From Seriola aureovittata (Eukaryota; Chordata; Actinopteri; Carangiformes; Carangidae), in contig NC_079377.1 of the NCBI RefSeq assembly GCF_021018895.1, positions 21,368,001 through 21,432,000 of the forward strand: a stretch of 64,000 bases of DNA, in the 5' to 3' direction. The first letter of the stretch is position 1, and every line of letters begins with the position of its first letter. Shown in pieces: positions 32,467 through 40,490 of the stretch. Both the position numbers and the translations under genes were made by a program. The notes beneath the pieces are model-generated. The model was not told the DNA's origin, made no database searches, and saw nothing but the letters and a program-made list of their open reading frames with translations.

Positions 32467-33790
32467 CCAGTGTGTCTAAATCATTAATCAGCCCTGGGTC
32501 CTGTGTAACTCAGCTTCCTGGACTGTGAGGTATAGTGGTTTCGCTCTGTCTCCCCGATCTCGTCTCCTCCTCTGGACCCCGATCGTCTCTGAACAATAAG
32601 ACCTGGCGACGGCCCGAGCTGCCTCCATGTTACGTGATACACGCCAAACACAGGAAGTCAGAGCCGCCGTTTCCTGCTTGAAAAACCTTATCGTAGAGGG
32701 GCAGTGGAAGACGAGACACAGGCAGAAGTCAGCAGCGTCAGAATTCAGTTTGGGGGATGAACGGAAACTTCACCCTGCCACAGTTTTTAATCAGAGGACG
32801 CTGCTCATATACAGCACATGTATATGATTTATGAACAATCTCAACACAAGCTCCATGTAGGTTCTGGAGTTTTCAATAATATCTCTTGACCTTCATCTGC
32901 CAATGATATTTGCCAGTTGTCATGGGATTGTTGATGTTCGAGGACATCTTGTTTTGTTCATATTGGCTTAAAAGCCGAGGTTCACAGTTGATTACCGACC
33001 TTGGAGAGACACGTCTAAACAGATGAGAAAAGTATCTCACCATTAATTCTAAATTTATTTATGCTAGTTGCCTTATTTTTTATTATTATTGTGACACAGG
33101 GTGTTGAGATTGTTTTCTCAACTGCTGTTTCCAAGGTCAAGAATGAACTGTGTTTGCATTTGTAAATAAAATATCAAGATCAAGAAACAGGGCTTTGCAA
33201 AAACAAACATAAAATGAAGCTCACACAAACACTATAATACTAAGAACAGCATAATGAAGACAGAGGTTCCTTAGATAAATAAAATTAAATGATGTTACTA
33301 TGCTAACCATAGAAATGGTTGTAATACTATGTAATTCTCTGTATCTATAAAGCTCTGACCACACTGAAAGGTATGTTCAGCATCATGGACGTATAGATAA
33401 TGTTGTATCTTTACCACAGTCTTACAATAAAGAGCTTTTTTACCATCTAATTTATGATGATATTAATTACAGTAAGACAGAGCAGCCGGCATGTTGCCTG
33501 AGAGGTAAAACCCAGGGGGAAAAAAGCTCCATGTTACTCACTGTTTCTACTGCAGTCAAAGCTAGACACCGAAAAGTCGTATCAGGTATAAATATTTATA
33601 ATGTAAATATACACTTGGCTCTTTTCTGACATGTGTTGTGTCCACTTTTGACCTTTATGTCTGAACATGTAACTTTCCGACAGGCTGGGGTCTGTCTCGG
33701 ATGATGGTGTGGCGAGGCTTCGCCGTCACCCTGGGCTGGAACACTTTCTTCCTCATCCTGGCCACGGTCATCTTAAAGCTGAGGACGTGA
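8753..33790 (+). CDS. abch1: ABCH-subfamily ABC half-transporter (abch1-like), 20 coding exons, 724 aa
   Basis: Spliced from 8753-8824, 12053-12201, 13781-13940, 15300-15454, 17355-17462, 18767-18860, 21552-21626, 22035-22215, 22399-22495, 22617-22785, 23453-23553, 26825-26895, 27083-27132, 27436-27492, 27660-27730, 27913-28001, 28591-28694, 30837-30996, 32202-32306 and 33684-33790 (2175 nt). All introns are GT-AG and phases agree throughout. Domain order is nucleotide-binding domain then membrane domain, as in ABCG/ABCH half-transporters. Seen: Walker [10 protein letters not shown] (79-87), Q-loop Gln127, signature LSGGQ (178-182), Walker B LLILDE (198-203), H-loop His236, a Ser/Glu-rich linker (about 275-335), and six hydrophobic segments near 366-385, 533-553, 579-600, 607-630, 640-660 and 702-720. 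N-glycosylation sequons at 398, 415 and 446 fall in the large loop after segment 1. SGGQRRR and the CGKTT form of Walker A fit ABCH or ABCA-like domains better than typical vertebrate ABCG. Such proteins work as dimers in a membrane; the substrate is not known. Databases may label it ABC transporter G family member 20/23-like. Confidence 0.9.
9206..9213 (+). promoter_or_regulatory. abch1: TATA box of a possible second abch1 promoter
   Basis: TATAAATA lies in a GC-rich stretch (CGGCT before, GCCCG after) inside abch1 intron 1. About 30 bases downstream, sequence from roughly 9235 to 9367 could form an untranslated first exon ending at the donor-like CAAG|GTAGGA. Translation would then start at Met30 in exon 2. 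Confidence 0.4.
9856..9907. repeat. (TG)n / (TGCG)n compound microsatellite
   Basis: TG units with a central CGTG tetranucleotide block, in abch1 intron 1. Confidence 0.95.
12053..12201 (+). CDS. abch1: abch1 coding exon 2 (start of the nucleotide-binding domain)
   Basis: Encodes residues 25-73 plus two bases of Ile74. A short acidic/Lys-rich lead is followed by [13 protein letters not shown], the first strand and A-loop region (Tyr near 59), and [13 protein letters not shown]. The internal Met30 (12068) could serve as a start for transcripts using another first exon. Confidence 0.93.
13213..13376. repeat. unnamed dispersed repeat, copy 2 of 3
   Basis: Same order of blocks as the other two copies: GACCACCTAATGAATCTGAG, CTACTGAGGGAAACATC, TTACTAAACGCTCCACTG, then TGAGTCTGTCTG. 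It lies in abch1 intron 2. Confidence 0.65.
13781..13940 (+). CDS. abch1: abch1 coding exon 3 (Walker A and Q-loop)
   Basis: Encodes residues 74-127. Contains [18 protein letters not shown], so the Walker A Lys85 and Thr86 are intact, then [15 protein letters not shown]. It ends with YMPQ, whose Gln127 is the Q-loop residue. The acceptor is TTGCAG and the donor GTAAGG. Confidence 0.96.
15300..15454 (+). CDS. abch1: abch1 coding exon 4 (helical subdomain)
   Basis: Encodes residues 128-178 plus two bases of Ser179: [20 protein letters not shown], then [19 protein letters not shown] and QKQSLVRNL. This is the alpha-helical subdomain between the Q-loop and the signature. The acceptor is CATAG, the donor GTAAAA. 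Confidence 0.95.
17299..17345. repeat. (TG)n microsatellite directly before abch1 exon 5
   Basis: About 23 TG units ending nine bases before exon 5, within the polypyrimidine/branch region of the acceptor. Complementary to the (CA)n tract after the exon. Confidence 0.97.
17355..17462 (+). CDS. abch1: abch1 coding exon 5 (signature and Walker B)
   Basis: Encodes residues 179-214 plus the first two bases of Lys215: [18 protein letters not shown], then [14 protein letters not shown]. It holds the ABC signature, Walker B (catalytic Glu203) and D-loop. The exon is 108 nt with phase 2 at both ends, so skipping it would keep the frame but destroy ATPase function. It lies between (TG)n and (CA)n tracts. 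Confidence 0.97.
17475..17516. repeat. (AC)n microsatellite directly after abch1 exon 5
   Basis: 21 AC units starting 12 bases after the exon 5 donor boundary. Confidence 0.97.
17631..17664. repeat. (CAA)n microsatellite
   Basis: About 11 CAA units in abch1 intron 5. Confidence 0.95.
18767..18860 (+). CDS. abch1: abch1 coding exon 6 (H-loop)
   Basis: Encodes residues 215-246, [20 protein letters not shown] followed by [11 protein letters not shown], where His236 is the H-loop histidine. The donor GTGAGA is followed after 11 nt by a (CA)n tract (18872-18913). Confidence 0.95.
18872..18913. repeat. (CA)n microsatellite after abch1 exon 6
   Basis: About 21 CA units starting 11 bases after the exon 6 donor boundary. 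Confidence 0.97.
20701..20734. repeat. (GT)n microsatellite
   Basis: GT units with one interruption, in abch1 intron 6. Confidence 0.95.
21552..21626 (+). CDS. abch1: abch1 coding exon 7 (end of the nucleotide-binding domain)
   Basis: Encodes residues 247-271, [20 protein letters not shown] then QHSAT: the last strands of the ATPase domain (the MRNG turn is typical). The acceptor is TCCAG and the donor GTGAGT, phase 0 at both ends. Confidence 0.95.
22035..22215 (+). CDS. abch1: abch1 coding exon 8 (linker)
   Basis: Encodes residues 272-331 plus one base of Ala332. [11 protein letters not shown] is followed by a variable Ser/Glu/Asp-rich linker ([15 protein letters not shown] and beyond) that joins the ATPase and membrane domains. 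The linker has several Ser-Pro and Ser-acidic sites that could be phosphorylated. Confidence 0.93.
22399..22495 (+). CDS. abch1: abch1 coding exon 9 (pre-membrane helix)
   Basis: Encodes residues 332-363 plus two bases of Gly364: [20 protein letters not shown] then [13 protein letters not shown]. This basic amphipathic stretch before the first membrane segment matches the connecting helix of ABCG/ABCH proteins. Confidence 0.94.
22617..22785 (+). CDS. abch1: abch1 coding exon 10 (membrane segment 1 and loop)
   Basis: Encodes residues 364-420. The hydrophobic segment [20 protein letters not shown] (365-384) is followed by [14 protein letters not shown], typical of the ABC-2 membrane domain's extracytoplasmic part. 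Sequons are at Asn398 (NET) and Asn415 (NSS). Confidence 0.95.
23155..23275. repeat. TTTATTTATATAGCAC-type repeat with (ATA)n
   Basis: An (ATA)n run is followed by AACTTTATTTATATAGCACT and AAAGTGCTTTACATACAG, a motif found in thousands of teleost repeats. It lies in abch1 intron 10, upstream of exon 11. Confidence 0.7.
23453..23553 (+). CDS. abch1: abch1 coding exon 11 (loop)
   Basis: Encodes residues 421-453 plus two bases of Arg454: [20 protein letters not shown] then [13 protein letters not shown], with a sequon at Asn446 (NFT). It belongs to the large extracytoplasmic loop. The preceding intron contains a dispersed repeat (about 23155-23275). Confidence 0.93.
24380..24450. repeat. SINE-like repeat with TTTGGCAGATGCTTTTAT block
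   Basis: TTACATTGCATTTCCTCATT then TGGCAGATGCTTTTATTCAA and GGCGCCTTAG resembles the widespread fish motif CATTTAGCAGACGCTTTTAT. A more degenerate copy is at 58585-58640. Confidence 0.65.
25397..25760. repeat. unclassified element with duplicated, oppositely oriented GTCC...GGAC hairpins
   Basis: GTCCTTTTTTGGAC (25418-25431) and GTCCAAAAAAGGAC (25607-25620) are exact reverse complements. Each is preceded by a similar direct block (CCCTCAGGGGTCCCTC and CCCGCTGGGGTTCCTC). The left side starts TTAACCC, as piggyBac-like elements do. It lies in abch1 intron 11. Boundaries are uncertain. Confidence 0.45.
26825..26895 (+). CDS. abch1: abch1 coding exon 12 (loop)
   Basis: Encodes residues 454-477 plus one base of Asn478: [20 protein letters not shown] then LDLT. 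The upstream intron (23554-26824) is rich in repeats, including the element near 25.4 kb. The acceptor is TTACAG and the donor GTAAGA. Confidence 0.92.
27083..27132 (+). CDS. abch1: abch1 coding exon 13 (loop)
   Basis: Encodes residues 478-494, [17 protein letters not shown], an amphipathic helix as in ABC-2 domains (the NRQIA motif is common there). At 50 nt it is the shortest exon in the gene. Confidence 0.93.
27436..27492 (+). CDS. abch1: abch1 coding exon 14 (loop)
   Basis: Encodes residues 495-513, [19 protein letters not shown]. It has 57 nt, phase 0 at both ends, acceptor CTGCAG and donor GTAAGA. Confidence 0.92.
27660..27730 (+). CDS. abch1: abch1 coding exon 15
   Basis: Encodes residues 514-536 plus two bases of Ser537: [20 protein letters not shown] then AVL, leading into membrane segment 2. 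FVTPG is a conserved entry motif in ABC-2 membrane domains. The acceptor is CGTAG. Confidence 0.93.
27913..28001 (+). CDS. abch1: abch1 coding exon 16 (membrane segment 2)
   Basis: Encodes residues 537-566 plus one base of Gly567: [20 protein letters not shown] then [10 protein letters not shown]. The hydrophobic helix followed by ERKEGLLDR is the hallmark ABC-2 coupling-helix region. Confidence 0.96.
28591..28694 (+). CDS. abch1: abch1 coding exon 17 (membrane segment 3)
   Basis: Encodes residues 567-601: [20 protein letters not shown] then [15 protein letters not shown]. The very hydrophobic run is membrane segment 3. The donor is GTTCGT, weaker than the others in this gene. Confidence 0.95.
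30837..30996 (+). CDS. abch1: abch1 coding exon 18 (membrane segments 4 and 5)
   Basis: Encodes residues 602-654 plus one base of Gly655: [53 protein letters not shown]. It contains membrane segment 4 and the start of segment 5. The acceptor lies after a (CT)n tract, and a (TG)n tract starts 17 nt after the donor. Confidence 0.96.
31014..31052. repeat. (TG)n microsatellite after abch1 exon 18
   Basis: About 19 TG units beginning 17 bases after the exon 18 donor boundary. Confidence 0.96.
32202..32306 (+). CDS. abch1: abch1 coding exon 19
   Basis: Encodes residues 655-689 plus one base of Gly690: [20 protein letters not shown] then [15 protein letters not shown]. The motif from IIWPVE through P-LP-T is typical of the ABC-2 domain between membrane segments 5 and 6. 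Confidence 0.96.
32431..32464. repeat. (TG)n microsatellite
   Basis: About 17 TG units in abch1 intron 19. Confidence 0.96.
33684..33790 (+). CDS. abch1: abch1 coding exon 20 with stop
   Basis: Encodes residues 690-724: [20 protein letters not shown] then [15 protein letters not shown], ending with TGA at 33788-33790. It holds the last membrane segment and a very short cytosolic tail, as is usual for half-transporters. Confidence 0.96.
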
Positions 33791-33815
33791 CAGCTTCGTC
33801 CTGGAGAACATCCTT

Positions 33816-33818
<3 letters not shown>

Positions 33819-33858
<40 letters not shown>

Positions 33859-33869
33859 GGGGGGGGGGT
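33819..33869. repeat. (TG)n followed by a G run, abch1 3' UTR
   Basis: About 18 TG units followed by a run of about 11 G, starting 29 bases after the abch1 stop codon. Confidence 0.95.
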
Positions 33870-34018
33870 GTAGCTGTCAGGTGATGCCCAGGAGACACAG
33901 ACTCACCTGTACGAGCCTCTGGTCTGTGGATGTGCAGAGGCAGCAGAGAGCAGGAGGGGGGGGGTGTCACTGATTTAATGGACTGATGGGTTGTTGCATC
34001 AGCAGTCTGCCTCCTCCC

Positions 34019-34021
34019 ACA

Positions 34022-34056
<35 letters not shown>
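34019..34056. repeat. (CA)n microsatellite, abch1 3' UTR
   Basis: About 18 CA units with one ATAC interruption, complementary to the (TG)n tract 165 bases upstream in the same putative UTR. Confidence 0.95.
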
Positions 34057-35188
34057 TCAGCCAGCTGCCTGATCCTGCAACAGTTGCTTTGGCCTGTTCA
34101 AATGTGGGTGAAGTGTCAAAAAGCTGCACGTAGAAGCAGACAACATGCACAATATGAGAATACTAACCAGGGACTGTTAAAGTAAGGTTCATGTCTGGTC
34201 TTACAGTTTGTTTCACTTCTATTTGCAGCTTGTTGAAACTTTTCACCCCCGGGACGGACCAGGCACCAACTCAGGGTCACTGTTTTGTTTCCGTTTGCCC
34301 TTTCGTCTTAATGCTAACAGACAGATTCTGCTGTGATACACTTTTCTTTTTCAGAATAGGTTGGGCCTCACCATTTTGGGAAAAAAGAGGAAAAGAAAAA
34401 TAACAGTGAATATACTGTAGGAGATAGTGTTTGTTTTTTGTTTGTGTGTGTGTGTACAGTGTTTGTTTGTCAACCTTACATTATATTATAGAGAAAATCT
34501 TTATGTAAAATAGTCAGAAAAAGAGTCTTAGCACAAGAGAATGTGAAACTTTCTTGAAATGATTTCTCTCTGGTTGCTTTACGAGCAGAAGAAGCGAAGA
34601 GAGGCTTGTTGTTGCGAGATGTCGTGGGAACCCGGAATAGGTTTTAAAGTGCTGATCTCTTCATATATCGTCCAGGAAATTCTCACCCGTTCAGGCGTCC
34701 CCGCAGCAACAGCGTCTCCTGTAGCCGCTTGCCTGTTGTATGTTGTGCTCAGTTTTTACGTCCTGTCTCGTGTGTGACAGGAAGTGGTAACCGCGTCTCT
34801 CACCTCTCGGTTGCGTTACCAGGTGCTCAAAATGTAAAGAGGGCCTCCGTCATTGGTCGCTGTCAGTTCAGGTCGATGGTGTTTTCTCCGTAACGCATGT
34901 TTTTTTGTGCCTGAATCTCCTGCAGGGGGGAGGGAGGGGGAGAAAGTGAGGGTTGATGTTGGTGGAGGGAAAGTGTCGGTACTGTATCAGTTCATTTTCT
35001 GATTACTCTCCACTTTGCTGGACGGAGTGGAGGCAGATGGAGAGACGTTTGCTCACAGGTCAGGTGTGTCATGCTCTTCAAACCGTCTGCATAATATATG
35101 GTTTGTTTTTTTGTTTGTTTGTTTTTTAACGCGAAAGATTCAAACTGCTCATTCTTTATATTTTGTTTATGAATCCTCCTCCACCAAC

Positions 35189-35194
35189 AATAAA
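35189..35194 (+). terminator. abch1: poly(A) signal, proximal
   Basis: AATAAA on the plus strand 1.4 kb after the abch1 stop, with TG-rich downstream sequence at about 35205-35260 that could serve as the downstream element. Confidence 0.5.
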
Positions 35195-35617
35195 TGAAGC
35201 ACACATGCTGTTTTGGATTCAACGTGTCATGGAGATGTGCCTTTGGGTCGCTGTGTCGTCTGCACTGCGGGGAAAGGGAAATCCAGAAATGAGGAATAAC
35301 TATTAAAGATCTAGACCGCCATGCAGCTGGTGATTGTCAGTTTAGAGTGAGAAGCGAAGACCTGAGCTTTGACGGAGCATCCTTTTGTGTTTAAGTTATC
35401 AGTGATGAAGAAGGCTACACTGGTACTTTGACATCGATTTAATTGATTTCTTTTAAAAAATACACTTTTGTTTTTAAAATAGTCGACCAGTCTTTGGATT
35501 GTGGGGTATTTTTCCTGTTAATGTTTCTTTTTTTAACAAACAAACATGAAATAACATGTTAAAATAATGATTATAAGACTGGAAAAGATAATAATAAGAA
35601 TAAATTCCTAATTCCTT

Positions 35618-35850
35618 TAAAGGAATAGTTCCACATTTTAGAAAATAACCTTATTTGCCTCATTGCTAAGAGTTAGAGGGGTGTGTGCTCGCTAAATATG
35701 AAGCTTAGTGCAAAGACTGGAAACATGGGGAAACAGCTGGTCTGATTCTGCCAGAAGGAAACTAAATCTGTGTACCAGCACCTCTGAAGCTCACTAATTA
35801 ATACAAGAAATAGGCCGGTGCACAAGCCTCTTGTAAAACCACGTTTTTAC
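35618..35850. repeat. dispersed repeat, same family as 531-861, copy 2
   Basis: Begins TTAAAGGAATAGTTCC and shares the blocks AAAGACTGGAAACATGGGGA and AACAGCTGGTCTGA, ending with ACCAGCACCTCTGAAGCTCA. It is diverged from the first copy and lacks the far end. It lies in the putative abch1 3' UTR. Confidence 0.75.
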
Positions 35851-37140
35851 ATTTCCTTTTTTAAACGATAAACATGTGAATCGCTGGCTGTCGATCCTCT
35901 CATCTAAAGGCGAATCCCAAAACGTCTGAACTATCTCTCTAAACTGAAGAACCTCTGACGGCAGACCACAGACTCAGTCCGGCGTCACATGTTGTGCCAA
36001 TCTCATAAAGATTTAGAAATGTTTACATTCATGTGGACGCATGTTTGTACATATACCAGCATGAGTTGTGTTTAGATGTGTCGTGAATGTTTCCCCCTCT
36101 CTTAGCAGCCGTGATGTGACGTGTTGCAGCGCCGCTAATGGATCGTTTATGTCTCCATCAGCAGGACGAAGAGCGAATCTAAATGGCTGTAAATCTCTCT
36201 GATTGGTTTGCATCATGGTCTGATGGTAAAGATGTATGTACAGTGCGCTGTGTGTGTAATGCTAGTGTTTCCTGCACTGTAAAAAAAGAAAACCTGCTGT
36301 TGTTGTAGCTCTGCTGTTCAGTCATCAGTGTTCCCGTCGCACATTTTAAGGGACATCGTGTTGTTGTTGTTGTTTGGTAGAAGATGGGGCGCGGCCTCGG
36401 ACAGAAACACGCTCCTGAATGGACTCAGCTGTATTTTTTATTTTTTATTTTTATTTTTTTGCCAAACTGTGAGGATATATTTACTGTAGCTCTGTTCATA
36501 TTCTTACCTTGACAGAAAGTTGAAGATGAATCCCACGTCATGACGGGACGGACCTCTGTGCCTCACTTGACTCCCATCACACTATAATGTTCTTTTAGCA
36601 AACATGTTAAAGATAGTGGACGATCACTGGTACAAAAGAACCGAGCAGCGTACATGAAGATATGGACTTTACTCTGTGATATTGTGACTGTATTTTTTTT
36701 GTGTTTTTTGGCTAATTTCTGGACAATTGTGATATTATTGCCAAAAGTTTGTCTTAAATCTGTGTAAGATTGTCAAATGGTTATTTTTCTTTCTTTTTTT
36801 TCTAAAAATACTCCATATATCCATTTTGGAGGAATAACTTTATGTTCACTATTAAATACCCACGCTCCACTCTGTAAATCTACCTGCAAAGCATGTTATA
36901 AGATTTACATGAACTGCAGTTATCCCGCTGAAGACACTATGTCAAATAATCTGATTACATATGTTCTTAGTAAACGGTTTCACTCCTATATTTCTCCTGT
37001 AGCATCATGTGATGAATGTTGCTGATTTGGGGATGTTTGTGTCGGTTGCTCCGTCACTCGAGACTGAAATAACTCAAACTATTCCAGATGATCAATCCCA
37101 AATCACTCTGGAGATGCCCTGATTTCTGTTGGGGAAATTT

Positions 37141-37230
37141 GGTCCAGACATTCATGGTCCCCAGAGGATGACTCGTAGAACCTTAAATCCCCCGACCTTT
37201 CATTTTTCATTTAGCACCATCATCAGGGGA
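37141..37230. repeat. GGGGACCATGAATG-type repeat, reverse copy
   Basis: Contains GGTCCAGACATTCATGGTCC and CCAGAGGATGA, then a TTAGCACCATCATCAGG end, the complement of the copy at 42011-42205. It lies in the putative long abch1 3' UTR. Confidence 0.6.
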
Positions 37231-37334
37231 AAAAACGTCTATTGTCCAAGCAGCAATATCATCCTGCCCTGAAAAACAATTTCTTACTCGCAGCAACTGG
37301 TCCTACAAAAACACTTGATTATTTCGGATAGAAA

Positions 37335-37372
37335 GTTAGATAGATACTTTGTTTATCCCCGAGGGGAAACTA
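37335..37372. repeat. retroelement tail, TTTATCCCCGAGGGGAAA type
   Basis: Contains TAGATACTTTGTTTATCCCC then GAGGGGAAAC, a common 3' tail of teleost retroelements. Related, more diverged pieces are at 40448-40490 and 59123-59162. Confidence 0.6.
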
Positions 37373-37959
37373 ATGAATAGAGATTTTTGAATGGAGCTCT
37401 GATGCCAGCTGTGGAGTTGTTTGTTGACGTTACCAGGACACTGTTGGTCAAATCTCATCAAACCACACCCACGTAGTCCTGATGAAGCACGTTAGCTGAG
37501 TGTTTAACCTTTAATGAATAATAACCTGATCTTGTTTTTTTTCCAAATGTAAACCTTGATTGTTGCTTATTTAGTCACAAATATTTAACTATCGAGCAAT
37601 ATTTCAAAAACCAGGTTTTCAGGGGCGTTAAGGTCGTATTAAAGAAGCTGCTAAAATTGTAATAATTCATATTTTCCATCCATCCATATAAGTCATCAGA
37701 AAGTGCTATAATTTACTGTGACAGACAGTTGTTATTCAGAGTTTTGTCTTCTTTTAATATCGGAATATTGCAGTTCATGTAAACACGTACTGTATAAGAA
37801 GTTTGTGTCGCCAGATGTACCATGTTTTATCTGCTCCAAACTCCAGTCGACTACCTCCGCTGTCTCTCCCCAAAGGGCATGTGCACTCCTGTGTCGTGAC
37901 ATGTATGCACTGTGATAGCAGACATGCTTTGATGAAGTTCTATTAATGTATTTTTAAAC

Positions 37960-37965
37960 AATAAA
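37960..37965 (+). terminator. abch1: poly(A) signal, distal
   Basis: AATAAA followed about 35-60 bases later by a T/GT-rich stretch (TCTCGTTGTTGTGCG). It may end a longer abch1 transcript. Confidence 0.4.
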
Positions 37966-38284
37966 AGAAAGAGAAAAGCCTCGTGGAGAAAAATCCTCCC
38001 TTTGTCTCGTTGTTGTGCGTTTCACATCGGTGCCAGATTTAACTCAATACCAAAGTGCAAAAATCCCCCACAATTCCTGCGGCTACAAAAACACCCGGAG
38101 GCCGTGGATGACAGATTTATTCAGTGACATCATGCTTCGCTTGCATCACTGTGTTGCTTGTTACCATGGTGACGAAGATGACCCTGCTGCCTTCTCCAGA
38201 TTCTCACCTGACTGACTGACTGTTTGAACTTTGCACGTGTGTGTGAGAGAGCACATATGTGTATTAGTGAAATGTATTGAAATG

Positions 38285-38300
38285 TTTGTGTGTTTGTGTG

Positions 38301-38341
<41 letters not shown>

Positions 38342-38342
38342 G
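38285..38342. repeat. (TG)n microsatellite
   Basis: TG units with TTTG interruptions, in the intergenic region. Confidence 0.95.
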
Positions 38343-40447
38343 CTATGAGATTATCAGTTTGCGTGTGTTTGGGTGTGTCTACACTCAAGTCATTTGTGTG
38401 GACTAACCTTTGGCTTTCCAATCAATATAATAATAATAATAATATTTCCTCCAAAGCAATGTTGGGATGAAATCCTATGTAACAGGAGCAAATGTAATGA
38501 CTAACAGTAAAACTATTTGAATTGCAAGCCAAACATTTTGAGGTGAAATCTGAAGATATTGAAATTAAGCTTTTCTAGTGTAAACTAAAACATCTGTGTA
38601 ACAATTTTAGGCCAATTTAAATTATTAATGCAAGCCAACATAACGAAATACTTATTTTAACCCAAACTATGATCTAACCCAAACCAAGTGGGTTTTGTAC
38701 CTAAGCCTAACCAGACCTTTGCCACATAAAAGGGTTAGTCATTCATTTTTTCCATGATTGTATCAGACAACCTATACGGTCATTTAGGTTGCTGTGTTCG
38801 TTTGCTTACACCAGCATCACGTTTAATTGCTAAAATATTTTCTAAGAGCCCTCGAACACATTATTTTTTACTGCACTTAAAAGGATAAAGCTGTCGTCGT
38901 TCTGTGTTTTTGTTTTTCTCAACAAATCTCATGAAAACCAACAATGCATTTTCTTCAGGACTTCAGGACTTAAACCTACGGCCGACCTCCCAATCGTGCT
39001 CATGGAAATGGAGGATCGTGTCACCGGTGCAACCGTGTGACTCGCTGACATGTTTATAGTATATTATATATATGTATATATAGTTTTTGTACAACAGTGG
39101 AGCTCCATGACTCCATTACTTGTACTTGTCGTTGAATATCTGTTCAGAGTTGTGGTGTGTGCACATGGGAGTCAGCAAGCGTCTCGGATGACTTCCCCTA
39201 CAGACAGCAACGCTCCAACAGATCACACGTGGCTTCCAGCGAGTTTCCAACAGGTACCTACACTCCCTCTAGACCTGTTCTCCGTGCGTGCTCCTGCCTC
39301 CTCATCTCCCTCCATTAAACCCAGTATTAGCATTTCAACAGGACACTAGATTAGAGTGGTTATGTTTCCTGGAGTCCTCTGACATGAAACATATACACGT
39401 CAAGAGGAGCTCTACGAGAGATAATCTATTTCCCACAAGCAACGCCTCTGGGTGTTTGTTTCAAATGTACTCACATGTGCATTTGAAACAAATATCCAGT
39501 GCTGTTACGTTAGTGAAAATCCCCAAGCAATTTTCTTTTGTGCGAGCGCCCGCCGAGCATCTTCTGTACACTGTCATGCTGCTCAGAGTCTAATGTTTCA
39601 ACACGGCCACACTACACCTTGTAACGCAGCCGCTGGAAAATAGGTAACGGCCTCACTGACAGGCTGCTATTAAAATGCTCCTTTATTCAGTGTGAGATGA
39701 CAGTCTGGTTGTCTATCCGCAGCCAATTACAGTGGTTGGCGAGCTTAGTGATGACACCACACCTAATTACAGTCAAATAGCTCTGTAATTATATGCAATG
39801 ACAAGTCTCATAGGACTATAGACTCGTATGTTGCTGCTACACATACACGTAATGTGATAAGGGCAGAAAGCACAAAATGCTCCATTTAATTGTGATAATG
39901 GCAACCCAACATGGTAGAAGAGCATTGTGGGTAACAGATGAAACTGATCCTGGTGATGCAAAGTTTCTCCAGCTTTAATTAAAAGAGAATTCCAGTAACA
40001 TTGAGAGTTAAGCCAAATTTACTGCTGTCTACATCTGGTTCACATTACCTCCAATCATTTCGCAACACGTCATGCAATTACATTTACCAAATCTCCCGCT
40101 CTTTATTCTTCTTGAAAACATTATGCTCTAGTTTACCGTAGCTTGAAATTAAAGCTGGCTTTGCCTTCCCAGCTAACAAAGGGCCACTGAAGAAGAAGAG
40201 CAGCATATGCATTAGTATATGTGGCAGTAAAACTTATGACATACACTATCATCGCCTGAGGTGCGACACGATCTACAAACCCTGAGCAAAAGAACCAAAT
40301 GAAATGCTTCACATTTACTATCATGGATTAAATCAGACTTTCTGAGTTTTGTGCAGTGACGAGATATTAAAATTACTTCTGATGAAGGCGGAAGTGCCTT
40401 CATGCAGATACCAGCGCTAGGAATGAAGATAAGAAGAGCAACATAGA

Positions 40448-40490
40448 AATAAGATGAGGTGAACTTTATTCGCCCCACGCGGAGAACTTG
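40448..40490. repeat. retroelement tail fragment, diverged
   Basis: AAATAAGATGAGGTGAACTT followed by TATTCGCCCCACGCGGAGAA resembles the ACTTTATTGATCCCCGAGGG tail. Very short, so identity is tentative. Confidence 0.4.

Larger units (their letters stand above)
33791..37985 (+). other. abch1: 3' UTR of abch1 (two possible ends)
   Basis: No further coding exon is seen after the stop. AATAAA occurs at 35189-35194 with GT-rich sequence after it, and again at 37960-37965 followed by a T/GT-rich stretch. The UTR may therefore be about 1.4 or 4.2 kb long. Its proximal part holds (TG)n then (CA)n tracts, and its distal part holds fragments of dispersed repeats (35618-35850, 37141-37230, 37335-37372). 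Confidence 0.5.
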
